Of a DNA stretch of 64,000 nt, positions 49,454 to 57,851 are shown piece by piece (within the stretch, counting starts at the first letter, position 1; every line of letters starts with the position of its first letter). The notes under the pieces were generated by a model that was given only the letters and a program-made list of their open reading frames with translations, did not search any database and had not been told where the DNA came from. The position numbers were made by a program, and so were the translations under genes. Origin of the DNA: F23-B02 sp946405205 (GTDB lineage: Bacteria; Bacillota; Clostridia; Oscillospirales; Oscillospiraceae); NCBI GenBank assembly GCA_946405205.1, contig CAMJGL010000002.1, positions 62,001 to 126,000 on the forward strand, in the 5' to 3' direction.

Positions 49454-51548
49454 GACCCTGACCCTCGGAAGCCTGTTTGACGGCTCCGGTGGCTTTCCCC
49501 TCGGTGGAATGCTTGCCGGGATTAAGCCCGTGTGGGCATCGGAAATCGAGCCGTTCCCGATAAGGGTAACAAGGAAGCGACTGCCGTTTATGAAACACTA
49601 CGGAGATATATCCGTTATGGATGGCAGCAAGATAGAGCCGGTCGATATCATCACCTTCGGCTCACCCTGTCAGGATATGTCCGTTGCCGGAAAGCGAGCG
49701 GGTCTGGACGGTTCCCGCTCGAATCTTTTCTATGAAGCCGTCCGTATCATAAAAGAAATGAGAAAGGCCACAGGCGGCGAATATCCGAAATGGGCGTGCT
49801 GGGAGAATGTTCCCGGTGCGTTCTCGTCATCGGGCGGTGAGGATTTTCGATGTGTTCTCGAATGCCTGTGCGGTGTTGTCGATGAATCTATTTCAATCCC
49901 TAAGCCTGCAAAATGGGCAAACAGCGGAGAAGTCGTGGGTAATGGTTACTCCGTTGCGTGGCGAGTCCTCGATGCGCAATACTGGGGAGTCCCCCAAAGA
50001 AGAAAACGCATCTTCCTTGTCGCAGATTTTACAGGTTGGTGTGCCGGAAAGGTACTATTTGAGTCCGAAGGCGTGTCTGGGTATACTCCGCAGGGCTTCC
50101 GCCCGTGGCAAAGAACTGCCGAGAATTCTGAAGCTTGCATTGGACCGTCAGGCATCGGCTTCGACGGCTATAACGGAAGCGTAACGAATGACAAGGCTGC
50201 AACCCTCGGTGTTAACTGTGGAATGTCCACCGGACGCAACGGCGTTGTACTGAATGACCAAGGTGGTAATCGCATGGACATAACCGAGGATGTTACTTGC
50301 ACTCTCCGTGCCGAAGCTCACCACCCTCCATGCGTCATGGAGTCAGCTGGTTTCTGCACGGAGCATTCGGCAAAAGCAAGAGGCATCGGATATGAAGAAG
50401 AAACTTCTCCTACGCTCCGTGCCGGAACAGTTCCTGCTGCGCTTGCATTGGAAAACCATCCGACCGACAGCAGAGTGAAAATCTCTGAGGACGGCAAGGT
50501 GCAAACTCTGACTTCCCGGATGGGAACCGGAGGAATGAATGTGCCCCTGCTTCTGAAAATACGCTCCGGCTGCGAGGGTGGCGGCAAAGGTCCGCTCGTT
50601 CAGACAGACAAGTCCGCTACACTGTCGTGCAATAATGACCAGACGCTATTTGAACCCAAGTCTCTTGACTTCCGTAACATAGCGGTCAACGAGGAACTGT
50701 CTGCTACGCTTCAGGCAAAGAGCAACGGCGGTCACAGTCTTAACTATATCAATCCTGTGGCATACGGCATTTGCGCCAAGGACTCCAACTCTATGAAGTC
50801 CTCCAATCCGAAGAGCGGCTTCTACAAGGCAGATACGACACGATGCCTTGATGTCAACGGTGGCAATCCCTCCTGTAACCAGGGCGGTATGGCAGTCGTG
50901 GCACTTGAGGGGAACGGCTCTCGTCCGTCCCACAGAGGTAACGGCTGCTCCGAAGAGAATGTATCCTATACGCTGAACGCTGTTGAACAGCATGGTGTGG
51001 CCTACGGACTTGATCGTGCTGCTTTTAATCAGGGCAGAAATGCCTTGTTCGATTTTGCCGTTACCGAAGAAGTCGAGCCAACAATGGTGGCAAAAGGGCC
51101 CGGTGCCGTTGCCGTACCGACATATAGTTCTTCCAAAGCGTCCTTCTTTACGGAAACTGCCGAAGAAACTGCAAACACCCTGGTGGCGACAGACTACAAA
51201 GACCCTCCGCTCGTGAACGACTCGGATGGTATGGAATACATTGTTCGCCGCCTAACGCCAACCGAGTGCGCTCGGCTGCAGGGATTTCCAGACTGGTGGT
51301 GCAGTGACCTTGGAACAGAGCATCCTTCCGATGCGGAAATATATGAGTGGTATAAGATTTTTGAGACCTATCGTAGGATTACCGGAACTTCCGGAAAGCC
51401 GAAGTCGGATAAACAGATCAGAAAATTCCTGAAAGATCCTCACTCCGACTCCGCAGAGTATAAGATGTGGGGCAACGGTGTGGCATTGCCGTGTGTTTAT
51501 TTCGTGCTGTCCGGTATTGCCTGGGCTGCACAGTTTTCCACCGAATAA
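49440..51548 (+). CDS. C5-cytosine DNA methyltransferase with large repeat insert
   Basis: A 702-residue enzyme. Conserved motifs are SLFDGSGGFPLGG (I), GSPCQDMS with catalytic Cys77 (IV), ENVPG (VI) and GNGVALP (X). Between about residues 245 and 630 is a large insert made of about ten loosely repeated units with a T-L core (for example SATLQA, SPTLRA, SYTLNA), which replaces a normal target-recognition region. Overlaps the ParB-methylase gene by 14 bases. No endonuclease is seen. Confidence 0.88.
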   Translation: MEQNKTLTLGSLFDGSGGFPLGGMLAGIKPVWASEIEPFPIRVTRKRLPFMKHYGDISVMDGSKIEPVDIITFGSPCQDMSVAGKRAGLDGSRSNLFYEAVRIIKEMRKATGGEYPKWACWENVPGAFSSSGGEDFRCVLECLCGVVDESISIPKPAKWANSGEVVGNGYSVAWRVLDAQYWGVPQRRKRIFLVADFTGWCAGKVLFESEGVSGYTPQGFRPWQRTAENSEACIGPSGIGFDGYNGSVTNDKAATLGVNCGMSTGRNGVVLNDQGGNRMDITEDVTCTLRAEAHHPPCVMESAGFCTEHSAKARGIGYEEETSPTLRAGTVPAALALENHPTDSRVKISEDGKVQTLTSRMGTGGMNVPLLLKIRSGCEGGGKGPLVQTDKSATLSCNNDQTLFEPKSLDFRNIAVNEELSATLQAKSNGGHSLNYINPVAYGICAKDSNSMKSSNPKSGFYKADTTRCLDVNGGNPSCNQGGMAVVALEGNGSRPSHRGNGCSEENVSYTLNAVEQHGVAYGLDRAAFNQGRNALFDFAVTEEVEPTMVAKGPGAVAVPTYSSSKASFFTETAEETANTLVATDYKDPPLVNDSDGMEYIVRRLTPTECARLQGFPDWWCSDLGTEHPSDAEIYEWYKIFETYRRITGTSGKPKSDKQIRKFLKDPHSDSAEYKMWGNGVALPCVYFVLSGIAWAAQFSTE

Positions 51549-51576
51549 TTTGTGTATAGTGACACCCTGAATTATG

Positions 51577-51611
51577 TTGCTATTTCAGGCGTTCAGAGTG
51601 ATATATGTACA
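51577..51611 (+). repeat. Repeated promoter/leader element, copy 1
   Basis: 35 bases beginning TTGCTATTTCAGGC and ending GATATATGTACA; nearly identical to 52746-52780. It contains TTGCTA and GATATA 17 bp apart, which could be a promoter. It also encodes a LFQAFRVIYVH peptide in one frame, similar to LFKAFRVIYVH at copy 2. Confidence 0.75.
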
Positions 51612-51637
51612 TACCAAATTGAAGGAGGAACATTCCC

Positions 51638-52324
51638 ATGACGATCCAGTACAACGTCCCCGGCAGCAAGCGCAAGGAGCTTGTAAAGACCATCGCCGCA
51701 TGGCTCGGCGAAGACATCAAATACTGCGGAGCCCCGACCTTCGCTTACGAGGTGGACTACTTCACCATCGACCGGAACGGCTGCCTTTCCTTCGATGACC
51801 GTGCCGACAGCGAGGTCATTGAACGCCTGCTTGAGCATCTCTACGATGAGGGCTTCGAGTGCGAGGAAGCACCCGAAACCGAAGTTGAGCCGGAAGAAAG
51901 CAAGCCGGACGGCATTGCCATTCAGATCCCGCTTTCCAAGATGCAGGTCGGAAACCTCACCCGAATCCTTGAGGCGAAGGGTGCGCTGATCCGCAAGGCA
52001 CTCGGCATTGATAATCTGGACTTCAGCATCATAGAGAACCGGGTAGATTTTCCCTGGTTTCCGGCAGACTGCAAGCCAGAGGAACTGCAAGCCTATATGC
52101 ATTTCATTACCGCCCTCTGTGAGATGAGTATCAACCAGAAGCGCATCAACGCTACCGAAAAGGATGTGGATAATGAGAAGTATGCTTTCCGCTGCTTCCT
52201 GCTTCGGCTCGGGTTCATTGGTGAGGAATATAAAGCGGAACGCAAGATACTGCTAAAGAACCTCTCAGGCAGCTCCGCTTTTAAGTGCGGCAAAGCAAAG
52301 GAGGCAGCAGTATGTTCGGAATAA
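51638..52324 (+). CDS. Virulence-related-type phage/ICE protein
   Basis: A 228-residue protein of a family often labelled virulence protein in clostridial mobile elements. N-terminal YNVPGSKRKELVKTIAAW and DYFTIDRNGCLSF are recognisable, with an acidic linker (EEAPETEVEPEES) and a helical C-terminus. Function has not been shown. AAGGAGG site, preceded by the repeated leader element. Confidence 0.7.
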   Translation: MTIQYNVPGSKRKELVKTIAAWLGEDIKYCGAPTFAYEVDYFTIDRNGCLSFDDRADSEVIERLLEHLYDEGFECEEAPETEVEPEESKPDGIAIQIPLSKMQVGNLTRILEAKGALIRKALGIDNLDFSIIENRVDFPWFPADCKPEELQAYMHFITALCEMSINQKRINATEKDVDNEKYAFRCFLLRLGFIGEEYKAERKILLKNLSGSSAFKCGKAKEAAVCSE

Positions 52325-52548
52325 GCGAAAGAACCCTCACCGCTCTCCGTGAGCGTTACCCCGTTGGTTGCAGGGTGGAACTGACACACATGAATGACCC
52401 CTGGAACACAAAACTCCATGAGGGTTGCCGAGGAACAGTCGTTGCAGTCGATGACATTGGCACGATTCATGTGGCTTGGGACTGCGGCTCCTCACTCGGG
52501 GTTTCCTATGGCGAAGATTCCTGCAGGGTGGTGACGGACGATGAATGA
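52312..52548 (+). CDS. DUF4314 family protein
   Basis: A 78-residue SH3-like beta protein: RVELTHMNDP, GCRGTVVAVDDIGTIHVAWD and GSSLGV are the DUF4314 hallmarks. Common in clostridial phage and ICE modules; function unknown. Overlaps the previous gene by 13 bases. Confidence 0.87.
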   Translation: MFGISERTLTALRERYPVGCRVELTHMNDPWNTKLHEGCRGTVVAVDDIGTIHVAWDCGSSLGVSYGEDSCRVVTDDE

Positions 52549-52717
52549 GAAGGTTAAGGAACAACTCCTTGCTGTCCGGGAAACCGGACTGACAAATATG
52601 TTCGATCTGAATGCTGTGCAGCGGATTGCCTACGACATAGACTTTTTTGAACTGGTCAATTTCATTGAGGAAAATAAGTCTGCTTATGTACGTTTTATCC
52701 TGACAGGCGACGAATAA
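52541..52717 (+). CDS. DUF5049 family protein
   Basis: A 58-residue protein reading MNEKVKEQLLAVRETG... with TNMFDLNAVQRIA and FILTGDE at the end, the pattern of DUF5049. It overlaps the DUF4314 stop by 8 bases. Small helical accessory protein of unknown function. Confidence 0.82.
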   Translation: MNEKVKEQLLAVRETGLTNMFDLNAVQRIAYDIDFFELVNFIEENKSAYVRFILTGDE

Positions 52718-52745
52718 ATTGTGTAGATTATAGCTCAGATATAGC

Positions 52746-52780
52746 TTGCTATTTAAGGCTTTCAGAGTGATATATGTACA
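52746..52780 (+). repeat. Repeated promoter/leader element, copy 2
   Basis: Second copy of the element at 51577-51611, differing at a few positions. Flanking similarity extends upstream (AATAATTTGTGTA versus AATAAATTGTGTA). Here the AFRVIYVH reading frame is in frame with the gene at 52821. Confidence 0.75.
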
Positions 52781-52820
52781 CAACGAAAGGGGCAAGGCCC
52801 CGAAAACAGGAGGAAACAAC

Positions 52821-53108
52821 ATGAACAAGAATATCGCAGCGAAGGCAGACGCCCGCAGCCTTCCCACTACAAGCACCTCGGAGAACCTTGAGATGAGCTT
52901 CTCCACGGTTCTGAATTTTGGCAACAGCATTCTGGTAGCCGGATATTACTACCAGCCCCACGGAGACTGCTACTACGGAGCGGTTTACACCTTCACCACC
53001 GACGACCATACCTGCGAAAGCAAGGTCAAGCTGATGACCACCTCGGAAGCAACCTTCGAGGACAACGGACACGCCATTGCCTGGTGCATGGCTAACTGCC
53101 AAGCATAA
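52821..53108 (+). CDS. Small phage protein, unknown
   Basis: A 95-residue protein with a GGAGGAAACAAC site. Rich in Thr, Ser and aromatic residues (VAGYYYQPHGDCYYGAVYTF); four cysteines. No family recognised. It lies behind copy 2 of the repeated leader, so it may share control with the gene at 51638. Confidence 0.65.
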   Translation: MNKNIAAKADARSLPTTSTSENLEMSFSTVLNFGNSILVAGYYYQPHGDCYYGAVYTFTTDDHTCESKVKLMTTSEATFEDNGHAIAWCMANCQA

Positions 53109-53120
53109 GGAGATGCTGCG

Positions 53121-53315
53121 ATGACGAGATTTGAAAAGGACATGAGCGAAGCCCTCAACGGCAACGAAATTGAGGTCCTAAAATACCGCAAGGCAGAGCT
53201 TGCAAGATTGACCACCGAGGGCAAGAACTGCAAGAATGCATTCCGCAGACAGTGCATTGCTCAGGAAGTTGCAAGGCTGACCGCTGAATACAACGAGATC
53301 AGCAATCAATTCTAA
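53121..53315 (+). CDS. Small helical phage protein, unknown
   Basis: A 64-residue, highly charged helical protein (LKYRKAELARL...RLTAEYNEIS), 12 bases after the previous gene with AAGGAGA upstream. Cotranscribed with it and ended by a strong terminator. Function unknown. Confidence 0.65.
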   Translation: MTRFEKDMSEALNGNEIEVLKYRKAELARLTTEGKNCKNAFRRQCIAQEVARLTAEYNEISNQF

Positions 53316-53349
53316 GAGGTTTCCCCTACATTTTTGGGGGAAACCTCTA
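53315..53349 (+). terminator. Hairpin terminator before terL
   Basis: AGAGGTTTCCCC/GGGGAAACCTCT, a 12-bp stem followed by ATTCATT. Confidence 0.8.
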
Positions 53350-53394
53350 TTCATTACATCAGAGTCGCGCCCAACCGGGCAGCGGCTGTTTTTT

Positions 53395-55008
53395 ATGCCT
53401 ATGATACGAAAACTAAAACATTATAAGCCGACTCGCTTCATGGCGGAGAATAGCCACTACGATAAGGATGCCGCCGATCATGCGGTTTGCTTTATCGAAA
53501 AGTTCTGCTGTCATACCAAAGGCACCTGGGATGGTCAGCCCTTTGAGCTGATTGACTGGCAGGAGCAAATCATCCGGGATATCTTCGGTGTCCTGAAGCC
53601 GAACGGCTATCGGCAGTTCAATACCGCTTATATCGAAATTCCCAAGAAGCAAGGCAAGTCTGAGCTTGCTGCCGCTGTTGCATTGTACCTTCTCTGTGCG
53701 GACTTTGAGCCGGGTGCGGAAGTGTACGGCTGTGCCGCAGACCGAAACCAGGCACAAATCGTATTTGACGTTGCCCTCGCAATGGTAAAAAGATGTCCGG
53801 TGTTGGCAAGCAAAATGAATATAAAGGCATCCCAGAAGGAAATGGAGTACATCCCCACCGGAAGCAAGTACAAAGCTCTGTCTGCCGATGTAGCGAACAA
53901 GCACGGTTTTAATACCCACGGGGTCATTTTTGATGAGCTGCACACCCAACCCAATAGAAAACTGTATGATGTCATGCTGAAAGGCAGCGGTGATGCAAGA
54001 ATGCAACCGCTGTATTTTCTTATAACGACCGCCGGAGATAACACCAATTCCATCTGCTATGAGGTACATCAGAAGGCAAAGGATATCCTGGAGGGCAGAA
54101 AATTCGACCCTACCTTCTATCCTGTAATCTATGGTGCTGATGAATCCGATGACTGGACGGACCCGAAGACATGGAAGAAAGCGAACCCATCTCTCGGTAT
54201 TACGGTCGGCATTGACAAGGTGCAGGCCGCCTGTGACCAGGCAAAGCAGAACCCTGCCGAGGAGAATGCTTTCCGGCAGCTTCGCTTGAATCAGTGGGTC
54301 AAACAAGCCGTCCGCTGGATGCCGATGCATCTCTGGGACAAATGTGCCTTTGCCGTAAACGAAGATGACCTCGAAGGGCATGTCTGCTATGGTGGACTGG
54401 ACTTGTCTTCCACCACGGATATTACGGCATTTGTTCTGGTGTTCCCACCGGAGAATGAGGATGACAAGTACATCATTCTCCCTTACTTCTGGATACCGGA
54501 GGACAACATCGAACTTCGAGTCCGGCGCGATCATGTGCCGTATGATCTTTGGCAGAAGCAAGGATATCTGGAAACTACCGAGGGTAATGTCGTTCATTAC
54601 GGATACATCGAAAAGTTCATCGAAAAGCTCGGTGAGCGTTTCAATATCCGTGAGATAGCTTTTGACCGTTGGGGCGCGATACAGATGGTGCAGAACCTTG
54701 AGAACATGGGCTTCACGGTCGTACCCTTCGGACAGGGCTTCAAAGATATGAGTCCTCCCACAAAAGAGCTGATGAAGCTGACCCTTGAGCAGAGGATCGC
54801 CCACGGCGGACACCCCGTCCTCCGCTGGATGCTGGACAATGTCTGCGCCAAGACCGACCCCGCAGGCAATGTAAAGATGGACAAGGAAAAGTCCACAGAG
54901 AAAATTGACGGTGCCGTTGCGACCGTTATGGCTCTCGACAGAGCAATTCGCTGCGGTAACAATAGCAGTGAGTCAGTCTACGATACTCGTGGGCTGCTTT
55001 TTATTTGA
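53395..55008 (+). CDS. terL: Terminase large subunit
   Basis: A 537-residue packaging motor. The ATPase Walker A-like motif PKKQGKSELAAA lies near residue 83 and Walker B in HGVIFDELHTQ near 180. The nuclease domain starts at GGLDLSSTTD near 332. It is separated from terS by the SAM-synthetase/methylase block. ATG with weak upstream site; a minus-strand gene overlaps its last 36 bases. Confidence 0.94.
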   Translation: MPMIRKLKHYKPTRFMAENSHYDKDAADHAVCFIEKFCCHTKGTWDGQPFELIDWQEQIIRDIFGVLKPNGYRQFNTAYIEIPKKQGKSELAAAVALYLLCADFEPGAEVYGCAADRNQAQIVFDVALAMVKRCPVLASKMNIKASQKEMEYIPTGSKYKALSADVANKHGFNTHGVIFDELHTQPNRKLYDVMLKGSGDARMQPLYFLITTAGDNTNSICYEVHQKAKDILEGRKFDPTFYPVIYGADESDDWTDPKTWKKANPSLGITVGIDKVQAACDQAKQNPAEENAFRQLRLNQWVKQAVRWMPMHLWDKCAFAVNEDDLEGHVCYGGLDLSSTTDITAFVLVFPPENEDDKYIILPYFWIPEDNIELRVRRDHVPYDLWQKQGYLETTEGNVVHYGYIEKFIEKLGERFNIREIAFDRWGAIQMVQNLENMGFTVVPFGQGFKDMSPPTKELMKLTLEQRIAHGGHPVLRWMLDNVCAKTDPAGNVKMDKEKSTEKIDGAVATVMALDRAIRCGNNSSESVYDTRGLLFI

Positions 55009-55227
55009 ATTTATCCTCTGAACTATGTAGGTGATCAGTTCCTCCGGGGTCGGCATCTCACCGGCGCAGGGTATCTCTTTCCACTTTGTCTGCACAGCGG
55101 GGTCGGTATTGCACAGACCTGCAAGCATGGCGAGTTTTATTTCTTTTCGTACTTCCTCAACAGTTGTGCCGTCTCGGATCGCTACCGTCTGCAATGCTTG
55201 TTCAGCGGATATGCGTTTTCTTTTCAT
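54973..55227 (-). CDS. Spo0A C-terminal-like small protein
   Basis: An 84-residue protein resembling the sporulation-factor Spo0A C-terminal-like group found in clostridia: TVEEVRKEIKLAM, NTDPAVQTKWKEIP and PTPEELITYI. It lacks a receiver domain. It is divergent in orientation to the late genes and lies just downstream of an operator palindrome (55265-55279), so it is probably controlled by the neighbouring XRE protein. Confidence 0.72.
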   Translation of the reverse strand: MKRKRISAEQALQTVAIRDGTTVEEVRKEIKLAMLAGLCNTDPAVQTKWKEIPCAGEMPTPEELITYIVQRINSNKKQPTSIVD

Positions 55228-55264
55228 GGTCGTTCTCCTTGTGTGTTTATTAGAACTGTTTCCG

Positions 55265-55279
55265 TTCTTATAGAACGAC
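55265..55279. promoter_or_regulatory. Operator-like palindrome i
   Basis: CGTTCT-TAT-AGAACG, 38 bases upstream of the 55227 start; same arms as the site at 55769-55793. Confidence 0.65.
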
Positions 55280-55329
55280 TATACTATATCTGCCGTGTAG
55301 CTTTTTGTCGAAGAAAGGCGAAGAAAAAG

Positions 55330-55357
55330 AGAGTCGCAATAAAAATTGCGAACTCCC
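55330..55357 (-). terminator. Terminator of the XRE gene
   Basis: On the minus strand AGTTCGCAAT...ATTGCGACT followed by CTCTTTTTC, directly after the stop of the 55360-55689 gene. Confidence 0.82.
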
Positions 55358-55359
55358 TG

Positions 55360-55689
55360 TTAATCGCACGAAAGCTCGGTGATCAGAGTGCCGAGGACAT
55401 TTAGTGCTTTGCGCTGTTTTTCCGGTGACAGAGTTTTCAATTTTTCAGATATCTCCGATGCCTGCAGAAGAACCGCAGTATCAAGGTCATCCTGAAGTAA
55501 ATAGTCTGTCCCGACACCGAGTACATTTGCGATAGCGACCAGCTTATCCAACTTCGGAGACTTAACACCGCGCTCGATCACACTCATATGATCTACGCTG
55601 TAATCCACAGCAGCGGCAAGCTCCTCCTGTGTCATATTCTTCTTTTCACGGGCAGATTTGATCCGCTTTCCCAACGCTGTCAGGTTCAT
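55360..55689 (-). CDS. XRE family transcription regulator
   Basis: A 109-residue regulator with a clear HTH: MTQEELAAAVDYSVDHMSVI then ERGVKSPKLDKLVAIANVLG (residues 19-58), and a short helical C-terminal part. GGAGG site before the ATG. It sits between terL and portal on the opposite strand, with palindromes on both sides, which suggests local autoregulation. Confidence 0.92.
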   Translation of the reverse strand: MNLTALGKRIKSAREKKNMTQEELAAAVDYSVDHMSVIERGVKSPKLDKLVAIANVLGVGTDYLLQDDLDTAVLLQASEISEKLKTLSPEKQRKALNVLGTLITELSCD

Positions 55690-55705
55690 GATCCACCTCC
55701 TTATT

Positions 55706-55793
55706 GAACGGCATCCGTTCTTTAAGTATATGGATTAAGTAGTGAAACGAACAGGAGCGGCTAACACTATATCCGTTCTAAAAGAACGGATAT
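55706..55793. promoter_or_regulatory. Operator-like palindromes ii and iii
   Basis: 55706-55720 reads GAACGG-CAT-CCGTTC (everted arms). 55769-55793 reads ATATCCGTTCT-AAA-AGAACGGATAT, a perfect 25-base palindrome. They lie between the XRE start and the portal gene, so they could control both directions. Confidence 0.75.
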
Positions 55794-55840
55794 GTGTAAA
55801 TAAAAACACACAGCATTTACATTACTGGAGGTAATACAAT

Positions 55841-57169
55841 ATGGGCAATCTATCCGGGCTGTTCCGTTCCAGGGACAAGCCTCAAAACCGAACCGCCGGT
55901 TCCGGCTATACATTCTTTCTCGGCGGCAGTTCATCCGGTAAAGCGGTAACCGAACGCTCCGCTATGCAAATGACGGCGGTGTATTCCTGCGTCCGTATCC
56001 TGTCCGAGGCTGTTGCTGGTCTTCCACTCCACCTTTATCGCTATAACGATTCCGGCAGTAAGGAGAAAGCTGTTGACCATCCGCTGTATCATCTGCTCCA
56101 CGATGAACCGAATCCGGAGATGAGTTCCTTTGTCTTCCGTGAAACGCTCATGACCCACCTTTTGCTTTGGGGGAATGCTTATGCGCAGATCATCCGTAAC
56201 GGTAAGGGCGAGATCATCTCACTCTATCCATTGATGCCTAATAAGATGACCGTTGAGCGTGATGAAAGCGGGCATCTGTATTACAGCTATCAGCGGTCAA
56301 ACGATGAAGCTATCGGGGAAAGCGGAAGGGTCATTCTCAAGCCTTCGGATGTGCTGCATATTCCCGGATTGGGCTTTGACGGCTTAGTCGGGTATTCACC
56401 CATAGCAATGGCGAAGAACGCCATCGGTCTTGCCATTGCCACGGAGGAATACGGTGCCAAGTTCTTCGCTAACGGGGCAGCTCCCTCCGGCGTTTTGGAA
56501 CACCCCGGTACTCTAAAAGACCCCTCGAAGATTCGTGAGGCATGGCAGAGTCAGTTCGGCGGTTCTCAGAACAGCGGCAAAGTGGCGGTTTTGGAGGAGG
56601 GCATGAAATATACGCCCATCTCCATATCCCCGGAACAGGCACAGTTCCTTGAAACACGAAAATTTCAAATCAATGAGATAGCTCGAATTTTCCGGGTGCC
56701 GCCTCACATGGTCGGTGATCTTGAAAAGTCGAGCTTTTCCAATATTGAGCAGCAGTCCCTTGAGTTCGTGAAGTACACGCTCGACCCGTGGGTGGTTCGT
56801 TGGGAGCAGTCCATTATGCGGTCGCTTCTCAGCCCCACCGAGAAGAGTGAGTATTTCGTGAAATTCAATCTTGAGGGTCTGCTTCGCGGAGACTATCAGT
56901 CCCGCATGAACGGTTACGCCATCGGTCGGCAGAACGGTTGGATGTCCGCTAACGATATCCGTGAGCTTGAAAACCTCGACCTGATCCCCGATGAGGATGG
57001 CGGCAACCTGTATCTGGTCAACGGCAATATGCTCCCTTTGGTGAAAGCGGGAGCTTTTGCATATAACCCCAATACTGAAAAGAAGGAGGATCCCGATGAA
57101 AAATCCGAAGAAGTTCTGGAACTGGAAAAATCAAACGGACGGGGACGGCGCTCACGAGAGAGTGCTTGA
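55841..57169 (+). CDS. Phage portal protein
   Basis: A 442-residue HK97-type portal that forms the head vertex for DNA entry. Features include AVTERSAMQMTAVYSCVRIL near residue 35, LHIPGLGFDG and FRVPPHMVGDLEKSSFSNIE near 290. ATG after TGGAGGTAATACAAT. It overlaps the protease gene by 74 bases. Confidence 0.94.
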   Translation: MGNLSGLFRSRDKPQNRTAGSGYTFFLGGSSSGKAVTERSAMQMTAVYSCVRILSEAVAGLPLHLYRYNDSGSKEKAVDHPLYHLLHDEPNPEMSSFVFRETLMTHLLLWGNAYAQIIRNGKGEIISLYPLMPNKMTVERDESGHLYYSYQRSNDEAIGESGRVILKPSDVLHIPGLGFDGLVGYSPIAMAKNAIGLAIATEEYGAKFFANGAAPSGVLEHPGTLKDPSKIREAWQSQFGGSQNSGKVAVLEEGMKYTPISISPEQAQFLETRKFQINEIARIFRVPPHMVGDLEKSSFSNIEQQSLEFVKYTLDPWVVRWEQSIMRSLLSPTEKSEYFVKFNLEGLLRGDYQSRMNGYAIGRQNGWMSANDIRELENLDLIPDEDGGNLYLVNGNMLPLVKAGAFAYNPNTEKKEDPDEKSEEVLELEKSNGRGRRSRESA

Positions 57170-57830
57170 GTTCTACGGCACGATTGCCGAGGAACCCTGG
57201 TTCGATGATGACATTACTCCCAAGATGTTCAGAGAAGAGCTGTTCGCTGGCAAGGGACCCATAACCATTTGGATCAATAGCCCCGGCGGTGACTGCAATG
57301 CGGCAAGTCAGATTTATACCGCTCTCATGGACTATAAGGACGATGTGACGGTCAAGATCGATGGCATGGCAGCGTCCGCCGCCTCTGTTATTGCTATGGC
57401 AGGCACGAAAGTCCTCATGGCTCCCACAGCAATGATGATGATCCACAACCCCTCTACCGGTGTCTACGGTGACCACAAGGATATGGAAGAGGTCATCGCC
57501 ATGCTGGAAGAGGTCAAGGAAGGCATCATCAATGCGTATGAGATCCGCACAGGTCTTTCCCACGCACAGCTCTCTCACATGATGGATTCCACCACATGGA
57601 TGAACGCAAAGAAAGCTATCGAGCTTGGCTTTGCCGATGAAATGCTGATGGACTCCAAACACACCCTCGCAGATGTTGAAGCCTATGCCTTTTCCGCAAG
57701 AGACGTGGAGCAGGCTGTGGTCAACAAGATCGTTGCAAAGGTTCAGGCACGAAGAAAGGCTGAACTGCCCAAGCCGGACGGCCGTAAAGTCAGCGACCTT
57801 ATGGAACGGCTTGATCTTCTCAAATACTAA
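57096..57830 (+). CDS. ClpP-type head maturation protease
   Basis: A 244-residue S14-family prohead protease. The catalytic Ser is in DGMAASAASVIAMAG near residue 93 and the His in MMMIHNPSTG near 118. WINSPGGDCNAASQI is the usual substrate-side loop. ATG at 57096 with AAGGAGG, inside the end of the portal gene. It trims scaffold and capsid proteins during head assembly. Confidence 0.94.
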   Translation: MKNPKKFWNWKNQTDGDGAHERVLEFYGTIAEEPWFDDDITPKMFREELFAGKGPITIWINSPGGDCNAASQIYTALMDYKDDVTVKIDGMAASAASVIAMAGTKVLMAPTAMMMIHNPSTGVYGDHKDMEEVIAMLEEVKEGIINAYEIRTGLSHAQLSHMMDSTTWMNAKKAIELGFADEMLMDSKHTLADVEAYAFSARDVEQAVVNKIVAKVQARRKAELPKPDGRKVSDLMERLDLLKY

Positions 57831-57851
57831 TTTTTTATGGAGGAATATATC

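Noticed and set aside
48215..51548. Restriction-modification system
   Set aside because: No endonuclease gene is near the two methyltransferases; the HNH gene is in the terminase-associated position and is better read as a packaging factor.
53413..54813. 466-codon minus-strand frame opposite terL
   Set aside because: Large terminase motifs are clear on the plus strand; no ribosome site or known family on the minus strand.
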